Shown piece by piece: positions 45,592 to 53,775 of a stretch of 64,000 nucleotides of DNA (position 1 is its first letter; each line of letters starts with the position of its first letter). The notes beneath the pieces were generated by a model. It was not told the DNA's origin. It saw only the letters and a list, made by a program, of their open reading frames with translations, and did not search any database. Source of the DNA: Smithella sp. M82 (GTDB taxonomy: Bacteria; Desulfobacterota; Syntrophia; Syntrophales; Smithellaceae); contig MAEO01000208.1 of the NCBI GenBank assembly GCA_001683985.1, forward strand, positions 1 through 64,000, written 5' to 3'. The position numbers and the translations under genes are program-made.

Positions 45592-47439
45592 TTATTCAAC
45601 AACAAATTGGTCATCTGTAATATCCATACAACTCTGCTCATCCTTCTTGATGTTTTCCAGATGAGCGGGCACAAGGCCGGTGATGCGGTTAATGAAGAAT
45701 TTGGCGCCACGGATCTTGCCCATATAGAAATTTTTATCCTGTTCACCTGTTGCTTCAAAATATTTTTTAGCAGCAACATTGGCCATTTTGAGGTGCAGCC
45801 AGCCGACAATCGCATCTCCCAGAGCGTTCAGATAGTCGCATGCTCCAATCAGCGGTACATAAGGCGTTGTGCCGATCATCTTGGAGAAATCCTTGGCTGA
45901 TAATCCGCAGGCAGTCAAAGCGTCTTTGACGATAGCTGCTTCGCCCTTGAGGAGGTCGAGTTTTTCGGCTTCGTCAATAGCGTCTTTGGTTATATTTAGC
46001 AGATTGGTAAAGTAAGCGCCTTTTTTCATGCCCAACTTGCGTCCCAGCAGGTCAAGAGCCTGAATACCGTTGGTGCCTTCATAGATCTGATTGATTTTAT
46101 TGTCTCTCATCATCTGCTCAACAGGGTATTCACGGCAGAAACCGTAACCGCCGTAACACTGTACGGCCAGTTCGATACTTTCCTGTGCCCTGTCTGTGCT
46201 GTAGGCTTTGACGACCGGTGTCAGTACTTCAATCAAACCACTCCAGTATCCTTTCTGCTCTTCGTTGCCGTCCACCAATGCGTTGAACATATTATCCATG
46301 CAGAAATAACAGAACAAGCATAAAAGGCGCAGACCTTCAGAAATGGATTTCTGTCTGAGCAGCATTCTGCGGACATCCGGATGCTTGATGATAGTCACTT
46401 GCGGCGAGTCTTCGATCTTCATCGCCATGGCGATAACATCCTGTCCCTGGAATCTCTGCTTGGCATAATCAAGAGCATGCAGATAAGCGGCCATTGCCAG
46501 AGAAGCGCCCATCATGCCGACGCCTTGACGCTCTTCATTCATCATGTGGAACATGATCGGCATACCCTGTTTCTCTTCGCCCATCAGGTAACCGATGCAC
46601 TTGTTGTCTGAACCGAAGTTCAGTGTACAGGTGGCGTTACCATGAATACCCATCTTGCTTTCGATATTACCGCACTGGACATCGTTGGGTTCAAGCAATT
46701 CGCCTTTTTCATTGAATCTGATTTTGGGAACCATGAAGATGGAAATGCCCTTTGTTCCTTTGGGATGACCTTCGATTCTGGCCAGAACGGGGTGAATTAT
46801 ATTGGGGGTCAGATCATGATCGCCGGCGGAGATGAAGCTCTTTGTGCCAACAATGGAGTAGGTGCCATCAGCATTTTTTTTAGCAGTTGCTTTTAAAGCT
46901 CCGACGTCGGAACCGGCGCCCGGTTCTGTCAGACACATCGTGCCGGCCCACTCACCAGTATACATTTTTTCCAGTACAACGTTGCGCAGAGGATTATCTT
47001 TGGGCAGGAAGTCTTCCATCAATCTTGCCGCGCCATGGGCAAGACCGGGATACATAACAAAAGCCTGGTTGCAGGCCAGAAACATATTCGCGCAAGCAGC
47101 AGCGATAACAGCGGGGAATCCCTGGCCGCCAACTTCCGGCTGGTCAGCCGTGGCCATATATCCGGCTTCACAATAAAGTTTCCAAAGTCTTTTATAAGCT
47201 TCAGGTGTTGTTACTTTTCCATCTTTAAATGTTGCTTCGACTGGTTTACGATGAACTTCATCAGGATAGGTGGGAGCAAGCTCCAATTCGGCAAATTTTG
47301 CCGCCTGGTCAAGAACCATATTGCATGTATCGACATCAAAGTCCACATAACGGCCTTTGCCCAGTAATGTTTCGCCTATCTTCAATACTTCAAACACTTG
47401 GAATTTAATATCCCTTAAATCAACCCACAGACTCGCCAT
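45592..47439 (-). CDS. Acyl-CoA dehydrogenase (large type), copy 2
   Basis: A ~615-residue paralog of the gene at 43327, with the same architecture. It has GTMCLTEPGAGSDVGALKA, YSIVGTKSFISAGD, the active-site IYEGTNGIQALDLLGRKLG, and the C-terminal helical domain. Whole blocks are identical between the two (for example KKGAYFTNLLNITKDAIDEAEK). The ATG at 47439 is chosen because a full AAGGAGG precedes it and it gives the same N-terminus (MASLWVDLRD) as copy 1; the frame extends upstream to 47523 without support. Two identical TetR-type palindromes stand 184 and 341 bp upstream. Different chain-length preference for the two copies is plausible but unseen. Confidence 0.92.
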   Translation of the reverse strand: MASLWVDLRDIKFQVFEVLKIGETLLGKGRYVDFDVDTCNMVLDQAAKFAELELAPTYPDEVHRKPVEATFKDGKVTTPEAYKRLWKLYCEAGYMATADQPEVGGQGFPAVIAAACANMFLACNQAFVMYPGLAHGAARLMEDFLPKDNPLRNVVLEKMYTGEWAGTMCLTEPGAGSDVGALKATAKKNADGTYSIVGTKSFISAGDHDLTPNIIHPVLARIEGHPKGTKGISIFMVPKIRFNEKGELLEPNDVQCGNIESKMGIHGNATCTLNFGSDNKCIGYLMGEEKQGMPIMFHMMNEERQGVGMMGASLAMAAYLHALDYAKQRFQGQDVIAMAMKIEDSPQVTIIKHPDVRRMLLRQKSISEGLRLLCLFCYFCMDNMFNALVDGNEEQKGYWSGLIEVLTPVVKAYSTDRAQESIELAVQCYGGYGFCREYPVEQMMRDNKINQIYEGTNGIQALDLLGRKLGMKKGAYFTNLLNITKDAIDEAEKLDLLKGEAAIVKDALTACGLSAKDFSKMIGTTPYVPLIGACDYLNALGDAIVGWLHLKMANVAAKKYFEATGEQDKNFYMGKIRGAKFFINRITGLVPAHLENIKKDEQSCMDITDDQFVVE

Positions 47440-47622
47440 AAAATCCTCCTTACTTTTTTCTATTTGTTTGGTTATATTTCTTGCTCGTTTATGAGTGAGC
47501 GTATATCTAAAATAATTTCTCAAACCACTTTGTAAATATTTAAAATCAGGTGGTTTTAATCCGTTCGAAAATTACCCTTGGTAACGTATTAGTTATGAGC
47601 GTTAGAACCGGATAAATATTAG

Positions 47623-47635
47623 TGACTGAAAGTCA
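47623..47635. promoter_or_regulatory. TetR-type palindrome 1 upstream of acyl-CoA dehydrogenase copy 2
   Basis: TGACTGAAAGTCA is a palindrome with 5-bp arms and a 3-base centre. It lies in the context TTAGTGACTGAAAGTCATTT, which is repeated exactly at 47778. It is the same class as the site in front of the tetR gene. Confidence 0.6.
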
Positions 47636-47779
47636 TTTTTAGGTTTTTATACATCTCAAAAGCCACTCTGTCAACATATTATTAATTTTAGAAAGAATTA
47701 TTTTGATGCTCTTGTATAATTATCGTATATTAATTAATAATATTAATATATTATGGCGATTGATAAAATGAAAATTTAG

Positions 47780-47792
47780 TGACTGAAAGTCA
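47780..47792. promoter_or_regulatory. TetR-type palindrome 2 upstream of acyl-CoA dehydrogenase copy 2
   Basis: A second exact copy of TGACTGAAAGTCA, 157 bp from the first and in the same flanking context. The 157-bp spacing is close to 15 helical turns, so looping between the two bound repressors is possible. Confidence 0.6.
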
Positions 47793-47804
47793 TTTTTTGG
47801 ACAA

Positions 47805-47847
47805 ATTATTACACAAAAAGAAACCTGTGCACACAGTGCACAGGTTC
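47805..47847 (-). terminator. Terminator of the RsbRD-N-like gene
   Basis: An 11-bp perfect stem AACCTGTGCAC/GTGCACAGGTT with a 3-base loop (47823-47847). On the minus strand it is followed by TCTTTTTGTG. It lies about 55 bases past the stop at 47901. Confidence 0.8.
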
Positions 47848-47900
47848 CTGATGTATTTTATGTTATAAATTTTTATGCTAGCTTAATTAAGCAGATAATA

Positions 47901-48335
47901 TTATTTTTTATCGAAATAATACTGCGTGATTTCATACACAGCATAATCCATCATAAGCATAACCCTCATAATACTATCGATAGCCTGATTGTGTTCCAAA
48001 GCGTCAATGAAAATTGCCTGGAAATCTGCATAAAGCCACATGTGACGGCGCATTAAGATTAATCCATAAATGGCTTCCTGCAAAGGGAGACCGAGCTCGT
48101 GGCATTTTTTAGCATATTTTTGAAAATATTTTTTGGTATTTTCAAGTCGATCATCAGGAACCAGTAAATTTCGCAGATTATTGTAAAAATCTACTGCATA
48201 GATTTTTAATTTTTCTTTTTTTATACTTTGGTAATGTGTTGTTCTTTTATTTTTTTGAACCTCCATTGCCCAGTGCTCGGCAATCTCCTCGGCGTTTTGT
48301 TCAGCGACATCAAGAAGTTTAATAGATTCTACCAT
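47901..48335 (-). CDS. RsbRD N-terminal-like helical protein, paralog 1
   Basis: A 144-residue all-helical protein: LLDVAEQNAEEIAEHWAMEVQKN at the start, a middle FYNNLRNLL, then GLPLQEAIYGLILMRRHMWLYADFQAIF and a helical end with MRVMLMMDYAVYEITQYY. The layout resembles the globin-like RsbRD N-terminal sensor domain (RsbT co-antagonist family), without the STAS domain. That assignment is by general pattern and is tentative. It is 67 bp downstream of a clear paralog and has its own terminator. Two stand-alone copies with no STAS or kinase partner suggest sensor or adaptor proteins. Confidence 0.6.
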   Translation of the reverse strand: MVESIKLLDVAEQNAEEIAEHWAMEVQKNKRTTHYQSIKKEKLKIYAVDFYNNLRNLLVPDDRLENTKKYFQKYAKKCHELGLPLQEAIYGLILMRRHMWLYADFQAIFIDALEHNQAIDSIMRVMLMMDYAVYEITQYYFDKK

Positions 48336-48401
48336 AAGAATACTCTCCTTTTCTATAAGATCAAATCTGATATAAAAACAGAATGTGTTATTGATTAAAA
48401 A

Positions 48402-48854
48402 TTATTTCTTACCTTTCTTAATAAGTTCCTGATACTCTTTAGTTACCTCGTAGGCTGCGTAATCAAACAATAATATTGTTCGGCCAAGAGTATCAAGAGC
48501 CTGCCGTTGATCGATGCCTGAACTGAATATTGCCTGAAACTCTGCATATAACCAGATATGCCGTCTCATAAGTATTAATGCATAAATGGTCTCTTTCGCC
48601 GGAATACCCATGGCATAACTTTCCTGAGCATAACTTTGAAAGTATCTTAATACATCATCTGTTATTTTTTCATCAAGAAACATTTTACTGAAATTTTGAT
48701 AAAATCGAACACATTGATAGATGATTGCTTCTTCATCCAAGCTTTTATATGTTGGTGTTTTAGCATTTTTCTGAACATCCTTGGCCCAGACTTTTGCTAT
48801 TTTTTCCGCGTGATTTTCTGCCAATTCTAAATATTTTATTGCGTACGTTTTCAT
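48402..48854 (-). CDS. RsbRD N-terminal-like helical protein, paralog 2
   Basis: A 150-residue paralog of the preceding protein. Shared features are ELAENHAEKIAKVWAKDVQKNAKT-Y near the start, FYQNFSKMFLDEKITDDVLRYFQSYAQESYAMGIPAKETIYALILMRRHIWLYAEFQAIF, and the C-terminal LLFDYAAYEVTKEY. The invariant ALILMRRHxWLYAxFQAIF block marks the shared core, perhaps a ligand pocket. The start has an AGGAG-type site. The two genes are likely one transcript. Function unknown; the RsbRD-N suggestion carries the same caution. Confidence 0.6.
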   Translation of the reverse strand: MKTYAIKYLELAENHAEKIAKVWAKDVQKNAKTPTYKSLDEEAIIYQCVRFYQNFSKMFLDEKITDDVLRYFQSYAQESYAMGIPAKETIYALILMRRHIWLYAEFQAIFSSGIDQRQALDTLGRTILLFDYAAYEVTKEYQELIKKGKK

Positions 48855-49020
48855 TATTAATCTCCTTTCCAGAGTAAATTAGCTTGAATGTTTGATACTA
48901 ATATAAATCATGATGCGGGAATTGACAATAGATTTTTAACAATTATCAGTAAAAAGATTATGCCATAAAATGTAATAACAGGCGATAATGTAGCCTGAAA
49001 AAGGCATCTGCCGTATGTTT

Positions 49021-49044
49021 ACAAGACTTGTGTCTTGTTTTTTT
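49021..49044 (+). terminator. Orphan rho-independent terminator
   Basis: ACAAGAC (49021-49027), loop TTGT, GTCTTGT (49032-49038), then a run of Ts. The polarity is plus-strand, but the gene to its left is on the minus strand, so it may end a small RNA starting around 48950. Confidence 0.7.
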
Positions 49045-49059
49045 ATGGCGAAGATTTTC

Positions 49060-49088
49060 TTGACATGAAAAAACAGAATTCTTATAGT
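49060..49088 (+). promoter_or_regulatory. Sigma-70 promoter for the hydrolase gene
   Basis: TTGACA (49060-49065), 17-base spacer, TATAGT (49083-49088). Transcription would start near 49095, about 60 bases before the ATG at 49157. Confidence 0.75.
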
Positions 49089-49156
49089 CCATTCTTGGAA
49101 AGGTTATATTTTATCAATATTAAAACGTGCAGAATAGTTAGCAGAGGGGTAAAATA

Positions 49157-50094
49157 ATGAATGTCAAACATTTGTTCCAGGGGCTTTTATGATTGCCGTA
49201 ACGTCTGGTTGTACTTCGTTGGGAATGACGACCATACCATTGGATAAATTAAAAGCGAAATATGCAGACGTCAATTCAAAAATAATCGAGATTGACGGCA
49301 TGAATATTCATTACAAGGATGAAGGGCAGGGGCCTGCATTGATTTTGTTGCACGGAGCATGCGCATCATTGCATACATGGGACGGATGGACTGACCGTCT
49401 CAAAAGCCATTATCGCGTCATCCGGCTGGATATTCCGGGATTCGGACTGACAGGACCTGCTCCTGATGCATCCTACTACAAAATAGATAAGGCCGTCAAT
49501 CTGTTCGAAAGAATCGTAGATGAGATGAAACTTGATAAATTTTATTTGGCCGGCAATTCGCTGGGAGGTTATATCTCTTGGAATTACACACTCAAACATC
49601 CGGAGAAGGTTGAAAAACTTATACTCATAGATTCTGTCGGATTTCCACAACCGTTGCCCGGACTTCTTGCCTTTGCCACTAATCCGATAATAAAGCCGTT
49701 TGCCAGATATATGATGCCGCGTTTTATGATAAATGGCGCTGTCAAACAGGGTTATGGAGATAAATCAAAAGTCTCTCAAGAACTCAAAGATCGCTATTTT
49801 GAACTGGCCATGAGAGAAGGGAATAAAAGTTCATATGTTGATGTATTTACAGAAATGAGAAGAGTGTTTAAAAATGAAAATCTTTCCGGCGGAATAAAAG
49901 ATTTGAAACCGCCGACGCTGGTTATGTGGGGCGCCAGGGATGAATGGATACCTTTCAAGTACTTTGCGATGTGGAAGAAAGAACTACCTTCAGCAAAATT
50001 TATTCAGTATGAAGGCGCCGGTCATACTCCGATGGAAGAAATACCTGATGAAACTGCACGTGACGCAGATTTATTTCTTTCTGGCAAGTTATAA
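49157..50094 (+). CDS. Alpha/beta hydrolase, likely lipoprotein with a frameshift in the signal peptide
   Basis: The enzyme part reads from 49189 (301 residues): LILLHGACASLHTWDGW as oxyanion region, DIPGFGLTGPAP, nucleophile GNSLGG, acid in WGARDEWIPF and His in GAGHTPMEE. The intact open frame starts at 49189 with MIAVTSGC. A better start is the ATG at 49157, nine bases after GAGGGG, giving MNVKHLFQGLL; it reaches TGA after 11 codons. One extra T in the CTTTTA run would join the two as a lipoprotein signal ending VTSGC. So either a single-base indel (real or sequencing) hit the signal peptide or translation begins at 49189. Substrate unknown; similar to epoxide-hydrolase/BioH-like esterases. 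Confidence 0.75.
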
Positions 50095-50145
50095 AAGTAT
50101 TGTTGACGGAAAATCGCGGACAGTTAATCATTAATCTAAACTAAA

Positions 50146-50757
50146 CTAAATTTCTATACTCTGTCCGGGATCCAGAACATGTACCTGTGATGTCTTAATC
50201 GATAGCAACTTTTCCGCATCCTTTTTAGTGCCGGCAACCTCGCCATAATGTATTGGGATCACGTGTTTTGGTTTTATGTCATAAACCGCTTGTATTGCCG
50301 AGGCTGCATCCATTGTATATGTGCCGCCAACAGGCAGACATGCGACATCAACCTTTAACCCTTCCATCTCCGGTATTCTGTCGGTATCGCCTGAGCAATA
50401 GATACGCTTCTCTCCTATCGTGACAACATAACCCACCCAGCCGTTATTTTTTGGATGAAACTGTTTGTCGACATTATAGGCAGGAACAGTTTCTATTATG
50501 ATATCTTTTACTGTAACTGATTTTCCGGGGATAATCTTATTTTTTGCCAGAGGAATATCTTCCGTGCCAACGACAATTGTATCGGCGGAAGAAAGATCCT
50601 TTATATCATCAGCCGAATAATGATCGAAATGACTATGGGTTATCAGAATAATATCGGCCTTTGGACCTTTGACCTTCCATGGATCAATATATATTATTTT
50701 TTGTCCGTGTTCTATCTTTATGCTTGCATGTCCAAGCCATGTAATCTTTACTGCCAT
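50146..50757 (-). CDS. MBL-fold metal-dependent hydrolase (UPF0173/UlaG-like)
   Basis: A 203-residue metallo-beta-lactamase-fold protein. It begins VKITWLGHASIKIE, with the metal motif THSHFDHYSADD (HxHxDH) near residue 40, CSGDTDRIPEM carrying the bridging Asp, and IPIHYGEV with a late His. This is the pattern of the UPF0173/UlaG-like group that binds one or two divalent metals. Substrate unknown. It converges with the hydrolase at 49157 and has a clear AGGAGG-type site upstream. A bidirectional-looking hairpin lies beyond its 5' region at 50925. Confidence 0.88.
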   Translation of the reverse strand: MAVKITWLGHASIKIEHGQKIIYIDPWKVKGPKADIILITHSHFDHYSADDIKDLSSADTIVVGTEDIPLAKNKIIPGKSVTVKDIIIETVPAYNVDKQFHPKNNGWVGYVVTIGEKRIYCSGDTDRIPEMEGLKVDVACLPVGGTYTMDAASAIQAVYDIKPKHVIPIHYGEVAGTKKDAEKLLSIKTSQVHVLDPGQSIEI

Positions 50758-50924
50758 TGTGATATCCTCCTTTGCAATAATTTTATAAACTTCTACGTAT
50801 TTCCATTATCATACATTAATTGTTTAGTGCAACAGTTTTTAGCTATATACAACGTCATAAATAATTGCGCATGACTATCATTGTCGGGAAAAAACACCCG
50901 GTAGCAGAGTATAGAGCTAAAAAT

Positions 50925-50952
50925 AAAAAACCCGTGTAATAACGGGTTTTTT
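50925..50952. terminator. Bidirectional hairpin terminator
   Basis: AAAAAACCCGT pairs with ACGGGTTTTTT around a short loop. A-run and T-run flanks allow function on either strand. It lies directly before the permease promoter, so it insulates that unit. Confidence 0.75.
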
Positions 50953-50954
50953 AT

Positions 50955-50983
50955 TTGACATACATAGAAGATTTTCTTATATA
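50955..50983 (+). promoter_or_regulatory. Sigma-70 promoter of the APC permease
   Basis: TTGACA (50955-50960), 17-base spacer, TATATA (50978-50983). It lies about 50 bases before the ATG at 51035 and immediately after a terminator hairpin. Confidence 0.8.
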
Positions 50984-51034
50984 CTTCAACCCGAAAAACA
51001 ATGATAACACATAAATTACAGAAGGACTGATATT

Positions 51035-52495
51035 ATGAAAGGTTTGTTTGCACGGAAACCGCTTAAACTTATTGTAAAAGAGCCGGAGTATGAACAACAT
51101 AAACTAAAAAGAGTTCTCGGACCATGGGAACTCATCAGTCTGGGGATAGGAGTTATCATTGGTGCAGGAATTTTTGTTTTATCGGGTCAGGCCGCAGCAA
51201 CTTACGCCGGTCCGGCAATTATTCTATCGTTCATTATTTCCGCAACAGGATGCGCTCTGGCCGGTCTTTGCTACGCGGAATTTGCTTCGATGATTCCGAT
51301 TTCCGGCAGCGCGTATACGTATGCCTATGCAACACTGGGCGAATTTCCGGCCTGGATAATCGGCTGGGATCTCGTTTTGGAATATCTTTTCGGTGCATCA
51401 ACGGTTGCAGTGGGCTGGTCGGGATATGTGGTGAGCTTTCTGAAAGATTTCAATATCAACATTCCCGCAATTTTCTGTCAGTCTCCGTTTTCCTATTCAG
51501 TTACGGATGGCTGGAGTGCGACCGGAGCAATTTTGAATTGTCCGGCAATTTTTATCGTGGGAATTATGACAACACTGCTGGTTATCGGCATTCGCGAATC
51601 GACCCGGGTTAACAATTTTATCGTACTTGTCAAACTGACAGTCATTGTTCTTTTTATCGGAGTGGGAATTTTTTTCATCAGATTTGCCAATTGGACGCCG
51701 TTTCTACCTGAAAATACCGGACATTTCGGGTCGTTCGGCTGGAGTGGCGTTATACGTGGCGCAGGTGTTATCTTTTTTGCCTATATCGGTTTTGATGTGG
51801 TTTCCACCGCGGCTCAGGAAGCGCGCAATCCTCAGCGCGACATGCCAATCGGCATACTGGGATCGCTTGTTGCCTGCACGATTATTTTTATCCTGATGAC
51901 AGCCGTGCTCACCGGCATAATGAAATATACTCAACTCGCCGTTCCGGATCCTATCGCGGTTGCGGTTAATGCCGCAGGTCCCGGTATAGCGTGGCTTCGA
52001 CCGTTCATTAAAATCGGCGCCATTGCCGGATTGAGTTCTGTAGTACTGGTGTTGCTTATGGCTCAGTCGCGTGTTTTTTTCGCTATGGCGAGGGACAGCC
52101 TGCTTCCCAAAGCATTTGCCCGTGTACATCCGCGTTTCAAAACGCCTTATATACCAACAATCCTTACAGGATGTGTCGCGGCAATTGTATCAGGCCTTTT
52201 CCCCATCAATATCCTCGGAGAACTGGTTTCCATAGGAACCTTGCTGGCATTTACCATTGTATGTATAGGCGTGCTTGTTCTGCGCTATCGTTATCCGGAA
52301 TATCCGCGTGTTTTTCGCACACCGTGGGTGCCGTTTGTTCCTGTTGCGGGCGCCGGCGTAACTCTTCTTCAGATGATATTTCTGCCGTTTGATACGTGGC
52401 TTCGTCTTCTTGTCTGGATGGCAGTAGGTTTTTGCATATACTTCTTTTACAGTCGAAAACACAGCAGATTAAGAATTTTATCGCCGGAAGAGTAA
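51035..52495 (+). CDS. APC-superfamily amino acid permease (CAT-like)
   Basis: A 486-residue inner-membrane transporter with about 12 hydrophobic helices. It opens with LKRVLGPWELISLGIGVIIGAGIFVLSGQAAATYAGPA, the GxG(I/V)xxGxGIF motif of helix 1. FASMIPISGSAYTYAYATLGEFPAWIIGWDLVLEYLFGAS follows, then FFAYIGFDVVSTAAQEARNPQRDMPIGI, all typical of the cationic amino acid transporter branch. Substrate is not decided by sequence. It has its own strong promoter and an AGAAGGA site. The next 1.4 kb has only gene remains. Confidence 0.92.
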   Translation: MKGLFARKPLKLIVKEPEYEQHKLKRVLGPWELISLGIGVIIGAGIFVLSGQAAATYAGPAIILSFIISATGCALAGLCYAEFASMIPISGSAYTYAYATLGEFPAWIIGWDLVLEYLFGASTVAVGWSGYVVSFLKDFNINIPAIFCQSPFSYSVTDGWSATGAILNCPAIFIVGIMTTLLVIGIRESTRVNNFIVLVKLTVIVLFIGVGIFFIRFANWTPFLPENTGHFGSFGWSGVIRGAGVIFFAYIGFDVVSTAAQEARNPQRDMPIGILGSLVACTIIFILMTAVLTGIMKYTQLAVPDPIAVAVNAAGPGIAWLRPFIKIGAIAGLSSVVLVLLMAQSRVFFAMARDSLLPKAFARVHPRFKTPYIPTILTGCVAAIVSGLFPINILGELVSIGTLLAFTIVCIGVLVLRYRYPEYPRVFRTPWVPFVPVAGAGVTLLQMIFLPFDTWLRLLVWMAVGFCIYFFYSRKHSRLRILSPEE

Positions 52496-52579
52496 TAAAA
52501 AAGCCGGAAACAGAAGCGGATCTTAAACATTATTTTATAACGCTATTTTATTTAATTGACTTTCCAATCCATTCTCAAA

Positions 52580-52711
52580 TTGTACCTCATAAAAGAATTC
52601 CAAAGACTGCAAGATGAAAAACGTAAACAACTTGGCTGGGATATCAAACGCAATCTGGCTAAAATTAATTTAATTGATATTAAAATTTCAGCTAATTATG
52701 ATATAATATAA
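52580..52711 (+). pseudogene. C-terminal scrap of a KilA-N-type protein
   Basis: A 43-codon frame reads YLIKEFQRLQDEKRKQLGWD and then IKRNLAKIN, similar to the conserved YLIKEFQRLK...W...R.L.KINY block of KilA-N domain proteins of phage origin. Sequence before and after is lost, and no start exists. The assignment is from memory of the motif and tentative. It is the first of several dead genes before the CRISPR locus. Confidence 0.4.
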
Positions 52712-52733
52712 TAAAGGTTATTGAGGTGGGGGG

Positions 52734-53032
52734 ATGAATATAAATAATCGGGAAACCATCCTACAAGAGTTACGCAGGATTAAACCTGATCTGGAAAAGC
52801 AATATGGCGTCACAAAATAGGCATTTTCGGATCTTTTGCCCGCAACGAGATTCGTGACGACAGCGATGTGGATGTGATTGTGGAGATGAATGAACCTGAT
52901 TTATTTTACATGGTGCACATTAAAGAAGCGTTGGAAGAAAAATTCAAAATGCCCGTAGATGTGATTCGTTATCGGGCGATGATGAACAAATATCTAAAAG
53001 CACGGATTGACCGCGAGGCCGTCTATGTATGA
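52734..53032 (+). pseudogene. MntA-like nucleotidyltransferase antitoxin, frameshifted
   Basis: The frame from ATG 52734 (behind a G-rich AGGTGGGGGG run) reads ETILQELRRIKPDLEKQYGV and stops at TAG. One base missing in the A-run of ACAAAATAGG breaks it. In the next frame the protein continues IGIFGSFARNEIRDDSDVDV, the GSF-x(8)-SDxD nucleotidyltransferase motif of MntA antitoxins, and on through DLFYMVHIKEALEEKF to REAVYV. MntA AMPylates the HEPN toxin HepT. The HEPN gene remnant overlaps its end by 8 bp, the usual arrangement. Restoring one A would make a full ~98-residue protein. Confidence 0.85.
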
Positions 53033-53147
53033 CAAATTGCTCCTCAAGGAAAAACCGGAACAGATCATGGATGCCGTTGAGCGTATAAACAGACGCTTTG
53101 TAGGCATCTCAACGCCAAATGATTTTCTGGCAGCCGATATCTCATAA
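53025..53147 (+). pseudogene. HepT-like HEPN toxin, truncated
   Basis: A 40-residue frame, MYDKLLLKEKPEQIMDAVER then INRRFVGISTPNDFL, matches the first helix region of HEPN/DUF86 toxins. It stops after AADIS. The catalytic RxxxxH (Rx4-6H) motif and the remaining ~70 residues are absent, so it cannot be toxic. That the toxin is lost explains why the partner antitoxin could decay by frameshift. Confidence 0.75.
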
Positions 53148-53425
53148 ATATTATCAGATTCCGAATAATATTTTCTCATAGGACACGCTATGGGGGGGGT
53201 GGCGAAAGACTAAAATATACCGAATTAGGTAATAACGTTTTAATCGGGTAATTAATTAGGTAATGATTGTAGGGCGTGTTCCCCGAACGCGCCTCTTCAA
53301 AGAGAAAAGTTCAAAAAGTATTAGAGGTGAATCTTTGCGGAGAAAAAATATTTTGTGGGATATCAAATGGGGGGTGGCGATATGATAATATTGCCGGTAA
53401 AAACTGGAGGGCAATATGACGAAAA

Positions 53426-53626
53426 TTGCCGATCAAAACACATAACATCATTATGATGATGTTATGCAAAGACAAAAATCAAACGATTGCAGAGTATGCG
53501 CGGCGTCAGAGCCGAAAACCCATAGGCGTAGCTAAATATCACATAGTGTCGAAGTTGCCTGTCGCGCTCAGAAAAGAACTGCCGGCTCCGGAGCAGATAG
53601 CAAAATTAATGGATGACCTTAAATAG
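53426..53626 (+). pseudogene. C-terminal fragment of a DUF1016 (YhcG/PDDEXK) nuclease
   Basis: About 62 recognisable residues: IIMMMLCKDKNQTIAEYARR then KPIGVAKYHI and LPVALRKELPAPEQIAKLM. This is the conserved end of the DUF1016 nuclease family (IxLxLCKxKxxTxxEYALR...PIGVAxYxxxxxLPxxLxxxLPxPEE). The catalytic PD-(D/E)XK domain and the N-terminal part are missing, and a stop is right upstream in frame. DUF1016 proteins are found in defence islands. The fragment is dead. Confidence 0.8.
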
Positions 53627-53628
53627 CA

Positions 53629-53775
53629 AATTCCCCCTTTTGCAAAGGGGGCAGGGGGGATTTTATGATATGTAGGGACTGATCTTCGATCAGTCCGAAA
53701 GAAATTGTCATTCCCGCGTGCACCTGGCGGGAATCCAGAAGCACATGTAGGGCGAGGTAGCCGAACACGCTGCGT
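53629..53775. repeat. Extragenic palindromes between DUF1016 remnant and cas12a
   Basis: A mini C-run/G-run hairpin related to the blocks of elements A-D (53629-53662) is followed by a perfect 9-bp stem GGACTGATC-TTC-GATCAGTCC (53676-53696). Next is a GTCATTCCCGCG...GCGGGAATCCA palindrome (53708-53738), and then a TGTAGGGCG segment. These are repeat types commonly scattered between genes in deltaproteobacteria. No coding content. Confidence 0.6.

Larger units (their letters stand above)
48855..49156. other. Divergent intergenic region with orphan terminator
   Basis: Between the RsbRD-N-like genes and the hydrolase. Read on the plus strand it holds a TTGACA at 48922-48927, a rho-independent terminator at 49021-49044 with no plus-strand gene in front of it, then a near-consensus promoter at 49060-49088. 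No protein-coding frame of note is present. Confidence 0.5.
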
